Assembly: GCA_038117225.1 (NCBI GenBank)
Contig: JAYOFM010000069.1
Span: 1-20,545 of the forward strand
DNA: 20,545 nucleotides
Source: JAYOFM01 sp038117225
Lineage (GTDB): Bacteria > Pseudomonadota > Alphaproteobacteria > Rhodospirillales > Casp-alpha2
Direction of reading: 5' to 3'
The position numbers and the translations under genes were made by a program. A model generated the notes under the pieces. That model was not told where the DNA came from. It saw only the letters and a list, made by a program, of their open reading frames with translations, and did no database searches. How positions within the stretch are numbered: the stretch's first letter is position 1; every line of letters begins with the position of its first letter. Shown here piece after piece: positions 14,811-20,545 of this stretch.

Positions 14811-16622
14811 ATGTGCGGCATCGCCGGCATCATGACGGCCGATGGGAGCGCGCCGGCATTATCGGTCATCGGCCACATGGCCCGCGCGTTACAGCACCGG
14901 GGCCCCGATGGTGAGGGACGGCATGTCCTCGATGACGTCGCCATGGTGCAGCGAAGGCTGGCCATCATCGATCTGCAAACAGGTGATCAGCCGCTCTATG
15001 CCACCAACGACGAAATCGGGCCAGATCCATCCCGCTCCGCCTTGGTCGCCAACGGTGAAATCTATAACTACGTCGAGATGCGCCGCCGCATGGGCGAGGA
15101 AACCTTTCAGACCCGATCCGATTGCGAGCCTGCGGTTCGGCGCTACGTCGAGAGCGGTATCGAATTCGCCCAGAATTTGCGCGGCATGTACGCCATCGCC
15201 ATCCACGATCCGGGGCAAAGGTGTCTGGTGCTTGCGCGTGATCCGTTCGGCATCAAGCCGCTTTATTACGGCGAGACGGAAGACGGCTTTGCGTTCGCTT
15301 CCGAGCCACAGGCGCTGATCGCCGCCGGATTGGCGCGGCCGGTCGTCCGCACCGAGGCCCGCGACGAGCTGTTGCAACTGCAATTCACCACCGGACGGGA
15401 GACCATCTTTCAAGGCATTCACCGGGTGTTACCCGGTGAGACCATGGTCATCCGCAAGGGCCGCGTCGCCGAACGTATTCAGATGGCGGCCTTGCCGCCG
15501 GGGGACCGCGTCGACACATCGCAGGCCGCGGCGCTACGGGATCTGGACGATGTCTTGAACGACACGGTGATGGTGCATCAGCGCGCCGACGTGCCCTACG
15601 GCATGTTCCTGTCCGGCGGTATCGACTCTTCGGTTCTGCTGGCCATGATGGCGCGCCTCAACGAGCGTCCGGTCGATGCCTTCACGATCAGTTTTCCCGG
15701 AACAGACGCCGCCGATGAGCGTGCCAACGCCCGCCGCGTGGCGGAAGCCGTCGGCGCGAATCACCACGAGGTCGAGTTCACCGCCGACGATTTCTGGACC
15801 CGATTGCCCGCCGTCGTTGAGGCCACCGATGACCCGACGGCGGATTTTGCGTTGCTGCCGACCCACAAGCTTGCGGAAACCGTGCGCGATCACGGCCTGA
15901 AGGTGGTGTTGTCGGGCGAGGGCGGCGATGAACTGTTCGCCGGGTATGGCCGCTATCGCCGCGCGCGCCGGCCCCGTTGGCTTGGTGGCCGGGCCATGCG
16001 GGACAGGGGGCGCTTTGCTGGCTTGGGTGTGTTGCGCGATGAAAGCGGGCATTGGCGGGACGGTATCGGGCTCGCCGAACGGCAAGCCGCCGATCCACGT
16101 CGCACGGGCCTTCAGGTCGATCAGGCGACGGATGTTCTGGAATGGCTGCCCAATGATCTTCTCAACAAGGTCGACCGTTGCTTGATGGCCTTCGGCGTCG
16201 AGGGACGCGTGCCTTTCCTGGATCCGAAGATGGCGGATTTCGCCTACCGATTGCCGGATAATCTAAAATTTCGGCGCGGTCGCGGTAAATGGTTATTGCG
16301 GCGTTGGCTGGAAACGGCGCTACCGGCGGCCCGGCCCTACGCTCGCAAACAAGGTTTCACGGTGCCGGTTGGTGAATGGATCGAAAGACGGGGCGCCGCG
16401 CTGGGACCGCTGGTGGCCCGCCAACCTGGAATCGTCGAGGCCTGCTACCCCGGAAGCGTCGAAGCCTTGTTCGCGGCGCCGACGGCCGCGGCGAAACAGG
16501 TTGGCTTGGCCAAGTGGACGCTGCTCTTCTACGCGCTCTGGCATCATCGCCATATTCTGAACGGCGGCATGGCAGGCGACGTGTTCGATGTGTTGGGTGA
16601 AGCGGGGAATGGCGCAGGATGA
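14811..16622 (+). CDS. asnB: Asparagine synthase (glutamine-hydrolysing) family amidotransferase
   Basis: This class II glutamine amidotransferase is joined to an AMP-forming synthetase domain; 603 residues. Cys2 of MCGIAG is the glutaminase nucleophile, and LQHRGPDGEG, NGEIYNY and RDPFGIKPLYY complete that domain. The synthase domain has the pyrophosphatase loop SGGIDSS at 268-274 and LSGEGGDELFAGYGRYRRA. Paralogues in polysaccharide clusters often amidate sugars or have unknown targets, so true asparagine synthesis is not certain and the symbol names the family. It begins one base after the upstream stop and overlaps pyrC by four bases (ATGA). Confidence 0.88.
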   Translation: MCGIAGIMTADGSAPALSVIGHMARALQHRGPDGEGRHVLDDVAMVQRRLAIIDLQTGDQPLYATNDEIGPDPSRSALVANGEIYNYVEMRRRMGEETFQTRSDCEPAVRRYVESGIEFAQNLRGMYAIAIHDPGQRCLVLARDPFGIKPLYYGETEDGFAFASEPQALIAAGLARPVVRTEARDELLQLQFTTGRETIFQGIHRVLPGETMVIRKGRVAERIQMAALPPGDRVDTSQAAALRDLDDVLNDTVMVHQRADVPYGMFLSGGIDSSVLLAMMARLNERPVDAFTISFPGTDAADERANARRVAEAVGANHHEVEFTADDFWTRLPAVVEATDDPTADFALLPTHKLAETVRDHGLKVVLSGEGGDELFAGYGRYRRARRPRWLGGRAMRDRGRFAGLGVLRDESGHWRDGIGLAERQAADPRRTGLQVDQATDVLEWLPNDLLNKVDRCLMAFGVEGRVPFLDPKMADFAYRLPDNLKFRRGRGKWLLRRWLETALPAARPYARKQGFTVPVGEWIERRGAALGPLVARQPGIVEACYPGSVEALFAAPTAAAKQVGLAKWTLLFYALWHHRHILNGGMAGDVFDVLGEAGNGAG

Positions 16623-17683
16623 CAAAACAGGACTCACTGACAATTCGCAAACCGGACGACTGGCATCTGCATCTGCGGGATGGCGATACGCTGACGGCCG
16701 TGGTGCCATTTACCGCGCGTCAGTTCGGCCGCGCCATCGTCATGCCAAATTTGGTGCCGCCGGTAACCACCATCGCCGAGGCCATCGCCTACCGAAGCCG
16801 CATCATGGATGCCATTCCGGATGGCGTCGGATTCGAGCCGCTGATGACCTGCTATCTAACGGACAATACCGATGCTGACGAAGTCGCGAACGGCCACGCG
16901 GATGGCGTCTTCGCCGCCGTCAAGTTGTATCCCGCTGGCGCGACGACGAATTCGGATTCCGGAGTCACCGATTTGAAGGGCGTCTACCCGGTACTGGAAC
17001 GGATGCAGGAAATCGGCATGCCCTTGCTGGTGCATGGAGAAGTGACGGCCGCCGACGTGGATGTCTACGACCGCGAAGCTGTATTCATCGATCAGGTTCT
17101 GACGCCGCTGCTGATTGATCTGCCGGCGTTGCGTGTTGTTTTCGAACACGCGACCACGGCGGACGCGGTCGCGTTCGTGCGCGACAACACCGCCCGCATG
17201 GCGGCGACGATCACCGCGCATCATCTGCAAATCAACCGCACGGACATTTTCCGAGGCGGCATTCGGCCGCATCTTTATTGTCTGCCCATCGCCAAGCGTG
17301 AACGCCATCGCCAGGCGCTGCGCCAGGCGGCGACGTCGGGCGAGGCGGCATTCTTTCTCGGTACGGATTCCGCGCCCCATCCGGTCAGCGCCAAGGAAAG
17401 CGCGTGCGGTTGTGCCGGCGTCTTCTCGGCGCCCGCCGCGCTCGAGGTCTACGCCCACGTCTTCGATGAAGAAGGGGCGTTGGATCGGCTCGAGGCCTTC
17501 GCATCGCTCAACGGCCCGAAATTCTACGGCCTGGAGGCCAATCAGGCTCGGGTGACACTCGAGCGGCAAGAGTGCTGCGTGGCCATGGCCGTTTCCGTCG
17601 GCAATGAGACCTTGCAACCTTATCGCGCCGGCGAAACCTTGCCTTGGCGCCTCGCCGACGGGCAACCTTCTCGGCAACAATAA
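16619..17683 (+). CDS. pyrC: Dihydroorotase (E. coli type)
   Basis: This enzyme cyclises carbamoyl-aspartate to dihydroorotate in pyrimidine synthesis. The 354-residue protein has the zinc ligands at the same numbers as I recall for the E. coli enzyme: His16 and His18 in DDWHLHLRDG, carbamylated Lys102 in AVKLYPAGATTNS, His139 in VHGE, His177 in EHATT and Asp250 in GTDSAPH. It is the single-enzyme PyrC form, not the PyrB-associated or CAD-like form. The ATG lies within the asnB stop (ATGA overlap), so translation is coupled to the polysaccharide operon. A hairpin follows the stop. No other pyr gene is in the window. Confidence 0.96.
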   Translation: MTKQDSLTIRKPDDWHLHLRDGDTLTAVVPFTARQFGRAIVMPNLVPPVTTIAEAIAYRSRIMDAIPDGVGFEPLMTCYLTDNTDADEVANGHADGVFAAVKLYPAGATTNSDSGVTDLKGVYPVLERMQEIGMPLLVHGEVTAADVDVYDREAVFIDQVLTPLLIDLPALRVVFEHATTADAVAFVRDNTARMAATITAHHLQINRTDIFRGGIRPHLYCLPIAKRERHRQALRQAATSGEAAFFLGTDSAPHPVSAKESACGCAGVFSAPAALEVYAHVFDEEGALDRLEAFASLNGPKFYGLEANQARVTLERQECCVAMAVSVGNETLQPYRAGETLPWRLADGQPSRQQ

Positions 17684-17685
17684 GA

Positions 17686-17710
17686 AACCCCTCCCGCGGG
17701 GAAGGGCTTT
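17686..17710 (+). terminator. Likely intrinsic terminator after pyrC
   Basis: Immediately after the TAA stop, CCCTCCC and GGGAAGGG form a 7-bp stem with one bulged base and a short GCG loop. It is flanked by AAA on the left and CTTT on the right. The T tract is short, so efficiency may be modest. It ends the operon ahead of the converging gene. Confidence 0.5.
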
Positions 17711-17876
17711 CGGCGGACGGTAGCGGCCCAGACGCCTCGGGCATCGCATTGGCCGCCACCGCCATCTATCCGTTGCTGAATTTCGTCGTCACCGGGGATT
17801 TATGCTTGCGGAATTCAAACTCAGCCCGAGCTCCGCGAGAGCGATCCGAAGACGAGGTTCAGACCATGGTGTCGCG

Positions 17877-18242
17877 CTAGAGCACACCCTTGGTGCTCTT
17901 GCTGCTTTCCGCGCGCAGGCGCCGCAGCGTCGTGTTGAGCACCGCGCGCACCACCGGATTGGTCTGCTTGAGCAGGCGCTCGAACACCCGTTTCGGAATG
18001 ACGACGACCGTCGTCGCCCGCATGGCACGGGCCGTGGCGGAGCGCGGTGCGGGATCAACCAGGGCCATTTCGCCGATCATTTCGCCAGGATCGACGCTCG
18101 TCAGCACTAGCTCGGCGTTGCCATGTTGCTTGGCGATTTCCACCTTGCCGCTTTCCACCATGAAGGCTTCCTCGCCTGGATCGCCCTCGCTGAAGATGAT
18201 TTGGCCGGGTTTGAAGCTGCGTTTCTCGAGATCGTCACTCAT
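17877..18242 (-). CDS. Stand-alone cyclic-nucleotide-binding domain protein
   Basis: The 121-residue product is almost entirely one CRP-type cyclic-nucleotide-binding domain. The early beta roll reads KPGQIIFSEGDPGEEAFMVESGKVEI. The phosphate-binding cassette is GEMIGEMALVDPAPRSATA at about 53-71, with Arg67 in the position that binds the cyclic phosphate. No helix-turn-helix follows, so it is not a DNA-binding CRP homologue by itself. It may act as a sensor subunit; the ligand (cAMP or cGMP) is unknown. ATG 18242 has GGGGA seven bases upstream. It converges on pyrC, with about 190 bases between the stops that hold no convincing gene. Confidence 0.85.
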   Translation of the reverse strand: MSDDLEKRSFKPGQIIFSEGDPGEEAFMVESGKVEIAKQHGNAELVLTSVDPGEMIGEMALVDPAPRSATARAMRATTVVVIPKRVFERLLKQTNPVVRAVLNTTLRRLRAESSKSTKGVL

Positions 18243-18575
18243 TTACGTGTCCCCTATCTTGTCCCCCCTAGGGACTAAATCCCGTCGGTCTTCCAGTAAC
18301 TGTCCGGCGCGGCGGCTCGCCAGCGGCTCGCGGCCTGCAAATGGACTTGGGGCCGGGAACCGAGGGCACCCCAACGCCGTACCTTTATCATCCGCTCGGT
18401 GCCGGGGGCGGGGGCGGGCAGGGCGACGCTGTCAACTCTTACGGCCATCGGCGGCGGGCCTCCGGTTGCGGTCAAAGATTAGGCGGCGGCGGCGCCCGGC
18501 ACAATGCGTTGACGCTCATCGGCCAATGCCTACACTCCCGCCAAACGGCGATCCAATCCATCGGGAGATGACACC
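18243..18575. other. Divergent intergenic region between the cNMP-binding gene and acuI (333 bases)
   Basis: It holds the acuI promoter near its right end and a run of four G tracts at 18404-18423. A 66-codon minus-strand frame (18275-18475, TTG start) covers the G tracts, but it has no clear ribosome site or family motif. No gene is called. Confidence 0.5.
18509..18536 (+). promoter_or_regulatory. Probable sigma70 promoter of acuI
   Basis: TTGACG (18509-18514) is followed after 16 bases by TACACT (18531-18536). The predicted start near 18543 gives a leader of about 33 bases, which includes GGGAG at 18563-18567. Confidence 0.55.
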
Positions 18576-19583
18576 ATGAGCAGCGGCAACGAATTCACCG
18601 CCCTTGTCCTGGAACAGGACGAGGACGGCAAGGTCAGCAACTCCATCCAGACGCTGGACAATGACAGACTGCCCGAGGGCGACGTCACCGTTGCCGTCAA
18701 ATACTCCACCTTGAATTTCAAGGACGGCATGGTGGTCAACGGTATCGGTCGTTTGGTGCGAGATTACCCGCATGTCCCGGGGATCGATTTCGCCGGCGTG
18801 GTGGAACAGTCGTCGTCACCCGATTACAAGCCCGGCGACGAGGTCATCCTCACCGGCTGGCGGGTCGGCGAGGTGCATTGGGGCGGCTTCTCGACCCGGG
18901 CGCGGGTGCGTTCGGAATGGCTGGTGCCGCTGCCGTCGGGATTGACGCTGAAGCAATCCATGGCCATCGGTACCGCCGGTTTTACCGCCATGCTGGCGGT
19001 GATGACCCTGGAAGAGCATGGCCTGACCCCGGAAGCGGAAAAGGAAGTGCTGGTTACCGGCGGCGCCGGCGGTGTCGGCAGTGTCGCCGTGTCGCTGCTC
19101 TCCAATCTCGGTTACAAGGTCGCCGCCTCGACGGGCCGCGCCGAGCAGCACGACTATCTGCATGATCTCGGGGCGAGCATGATCGTCGAGCGCGCCGAAC
19201 TGGAGGCGCCGACCAAGGGCCCCCTCGGCGCCGAGCGCTGGGCCGGTGCCATTGACAGCGTCGGCGGCTCGACCCTCGCCCACGTGCTGGCGACCATGAG
19301 CTATTGGTCGACCTGTGCCGCGGTCGGTCTGGCGGCGGGGCCGGCGCTGGAAACCACCGTGCTGCCGTTCCTGTTACGTGGCGTTAACTTGTGCGGTATC
19401 GACAGCGCCACGTGTTCGAAAGCACGCCGGCTGGTGGCCTGGAATCGCCTCGCCGAGCAGTTGCCGATGGACAAGCTGGCGCAGGTCACCGGCACGGCAA
19501 CTCTTGCCGACCTGCCGACCCTGGCCGGGGATATTCTCAAGGGTCAGGTGCGCGGCCGCACGGTGATCGACGTGAATGGCTGA
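18576..19583 (+). CDS. acuI: Acryloyl-CoA reductase (NADPH), AcuI/YhdH-type MDR protein
   Basis: This is a zinc-free medium-chain dehydrogenase/reductase of the AcuI/YhdH group, which reduces acryloyl-CoA to propionyl-CoA with NADPH. AcuI functions in 3-hydroxypropionate assimilation and in detoxifying acrylate from DMSP. The 335-residue protein has YSTLNFKDGMVV near residues 43-54, PGIDFAGVV near 68-76, GWRVGEVHWGGFSTRARV near 95-111, and the Rossmann loop TGGAGGVGSVA at 161-171. ATG 18576 has GGGAG eight bases upstream. It appears to be transcribed alone, since it has its own promoter and terminator. No DMSP lyase or other acu gene is nearby. Confidence 0.92.
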   Translation: MSSGNEFTALVLEQDEDGKVSNSIQTLDNDRLPEGDVTVAVKYSTLNFKDGMVVNGIGRLVRDYPHVPGIDFAGVVEQSSSPDYKPGDEVILTGWRVGEVHWGGFSTRARVRSEWLVPLPSGLTLKQSMAIGTAGFTAMLAVMTLEEHGLTPEAEKEVLVTGGAGGVGSVAVSLLSNLGYKVAASTGRAEQHDYLHDLGASMIVERAELEAPTKGPLGAERWAGAIDSVGGSTLAHVLATMSYWSTCAAVGLAAGPALETTVLPFLLRGVNLCGIDSATCSKARRLVAWNRLAEQLPMDKLAQVTGTATLADLPTLAGDILKGQVRGRTVIDVNG

Positions 19584-19613
19584 ACCAACTTATTGAATCG
19601 TTTGTGTTTTCGC

Positions 19614-19640
19614 GAAGGCCGGGCGGCATGCCCGGCCTTC
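19614..19640 (+). terminator. Intrinsic terminator after acuI
   Basis: A perfect 11-bp stem (GAAGGCCGGGC with GCCCGGCCTTC) encloses the loop GGCAT, 30 bases after the acuI stop. CGTCGTTTGG follows; the T tract is weak but the stem is strong. It is preceded by TTTGTGTTTT, so it could also act on the minus strand. Confidence 0.65.
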
Positions 19641-19738
19641 CGTCGTTTGGCACGAAATCTGCGCTGGACTTCCCCGTAATGCCAACCGGCCGGCCGCGCC
19701 GCCTATCGGAGCCGCCCGCCAGAAACGGGGAAAAGACC

Positions 19739-20377
19739 ATGTGGACACAGTGGAAAAAACCTTTCGCGATCACCCTGACCGTTCTCGGCGCGACCGCCGG
19801 CCTGAGTGGGTGCGGATACGTCGATAAGTATGAGGAGCAGGTGTACGACCGCGAGCCGGTCTATTGCTACAAATCCCTCGCCGCCACGCAGTGCTTCAAC
19901 GAACCCAATCACCGGGACCAGCGTCGCCTGGTCAATTACTTCGGCCCGCATCCGAGCCGCTATGACCCGCCGCCAGCGCAGCCGGAGCCGGAACTGCAGG
20001 CGCCGCCGGCCATTGATTATTGGGTCAAGGACGCCGAACCGATTCCGCGTCCGGCGCCGAGTGGCGATCTGGCGGACCGGCCATGGCTTTCAAACGGACC
20101 GCACCAGGCGCGCCCCCTGTTAAGCGCAATCACACCGACACGGGCGACAGTTTCCGCGCCAACATCACCCGCCGCCGCGCCCAAACCCATGGTGGCGTCG
20201 GAGGACCAGGGCGGCATCGCCGCGCTGATGCGCCTGATCAACCGTGGCGCAACTCGCGACGCGCCAACAGCGACCGTAACCGGAATCCCGGCCCAATCGG
20301 CGCAACAGCCGGTACCCGCCGGGCAACCGGCGGCGCCTGTCGCGTCGGAACTGACGTCCAAAAACGCGTCACTATGA
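19739..20377 (+). CDS. Proline-rich lipoprotein, function unknown
   Basis: The 212-residue product begins with a lipoprotein signal peptide. KK at residues 6-7 is followed by a hydrophobic segment and the lipobox LSGC, with lipidation at Cys25. Glycine at +2 suggests transport to the outer membrane. Residues 27-80 form a compact, probably conserved part with YCYKSLAATQCF and LVNYFGPHPSRYDPPP, containing two cysteines that could pair. The remainder is proline-, alanine- and glutamine-rich and likely disordered. I recognise no named family. ATG 19739 has GGGGAAAAG just upstream. A longer open frame upstream overlaps acuI and is not part of the gene. Confidence 0.8.
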   Translation: MWTQWKKPFAITLTVLGATAGLSGCGYVDKYEEQVYDREPVYCYKSLAATQCFNEPNHRDQRRLVNYFGPHPSRYDPPPAQPEPELQAPPAIDYWVKDAEPIPRPAPSGDLADRPWLSNGPHQARPLLSAITPTRATVSAPTSPAAAPKPMVASEDQGGIAALMRLINRGATRDAPTATVTGIPAQSAQQPVPAGQPAAPVASELTSKNASL

Positions 20378-20429
20378 TCAAACACGGCGACACCGCCAGA
20401 AAACGTGGCCGCCAGGCTGCGCGGTCGTC

Positions 20430-20459
20430 TTGACAGGCGGACCCCAAAAGCACTACATC
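20430..20459 (+). promoter_or_regulatory. Probable sigma70 promoter of tRNA-Met
   Basis: TTGACA (20430-20435) is a perfect -35 box, followed after 18 bases by TACATC (20454-20459). The start would fall about 27 bases before the tRNA. With a 17-base spacer the -10 would read CTACAT. Confidence 0.5.
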
Positions 20460-20492
20460 CGCCATCGCGCCGACGCGTCAGGTCGCAACCGG

Positions 20493-20545
20493 GGCGGAGT
20501 AGCTCAGCTGGTTAGAGCAGCGGAATCATAATCCGCGTGTCGGGG
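20493..20545 (+). tRNA. tRNA-Met (anticodon CAT), cut by the window end
   Basis: The 5' portion is visible: acceptor strand GGCGGAG, D arm GCTC/GAGC, and anticodon stem GCGGA/TCCGC around loop ATCATAA, giving anticodon CAT. The T arm and 3' acceptor strand lie beyond the window. The sequence looks like an elongator tRNA-Met; a CAT tRNA could also be the lysidine-modified tRNA-Ile2, which seems less likely. Confidence 0.9.

Noticed and set aside
17684..17876. Possible gene remnant between pyrC and the cNMP-binding gene
   Set aside because: Open frames here on either strand are short, overlap pyrC or the cNMP-binding gene, and show no family features.
18275..18475. 66-codon minus-strand frame upstream of the cNMP-binding gene
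   Set aside because: It has a TTG start, no ribosome site and no recognised motif. An internal ATG at 18391 gives only 38 residues. It is left as a possibility in the intergenic entry.
1..20545. Mobile element or genomic island bounded by the two tRNA genes
   Set aside because: No integrase, transposase, direct repeat of a tRNA end, or shift in base composition was seen, and the content is mostly core genes.

Overview
The window reads as a chromosomal stretch from a high-GC alphaproteobacterium, most likely of the Rhodospirillales type. The evidence is the GC-rich third codon positions, promoters of the TTGACC / TATGCT kind, frequent GTG and TTG starts with overlapping genes, and a gene set of long-chain polyprenyl diphosphate synthase, two-subunit GlyRS, PPDK and AcuI. 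No insertion sequence, phage gene, integrase or CRISPR array is visible. It is mostly ordinary core genome, and I do not see a clearly new multi-gene system.

Layout. The window is bounded by tRNA-Pro(CGG) on the minus strand and a truncated tRNA-Met(CAT) on the plus strand. Positions 130-1146 (minus) hold a polyprenyl diphosphate synthase, probably for the ubiquinone side chain. Divergent from it, a plus-strand run holds a DUF2007 protein, a TrmN6-like methyltransferase, an S49 (SppA/SohB) protease and a small membrane-anchored zinc-ribbon protein. Three hairpins follow, then the glyQ-glyS operon for glycyl-tRNA synthetase. A 353-base regulatory-looking gap precedes ppdK, which is followed by an ArsC/LMW-phosphatase-like protein whose nucleophilic cysteine is replaced by aspartate.

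A minus-strand pair (ygfZ and a SAM methyltransferase) converges on that gene. Divergent from ygfZ is a tightly packed plus-strand operon: a GT2 glycosyltransferase, two GT4 glycosyltransferases, an AsnB-type amidotransferase and pyrC. Its gaps are 8 bases or less and two junctions overlap. The first four look like envelope polysaccharide (LPS core or exopolysaccharide) genes, and pyrC is coupled to the last of them by an ATGA overlap. A lone cyclic-nucleotide-binding protein (minus), an acuI-type acryloyl-CoA reductase with a good promoter and terminator, and a proline-rich outer-membrane lipoprotein complete the window.

Points worth a second look are the Cys-to-Asp ArsC-like protein, three GRTAAC sites spaced exactly 10 bp apart upstream of ppdK, five 14-bp tandem repeats that begin in the sppA stop region, and an inverted repeat with the predicted glyQ -35 box in its loop.
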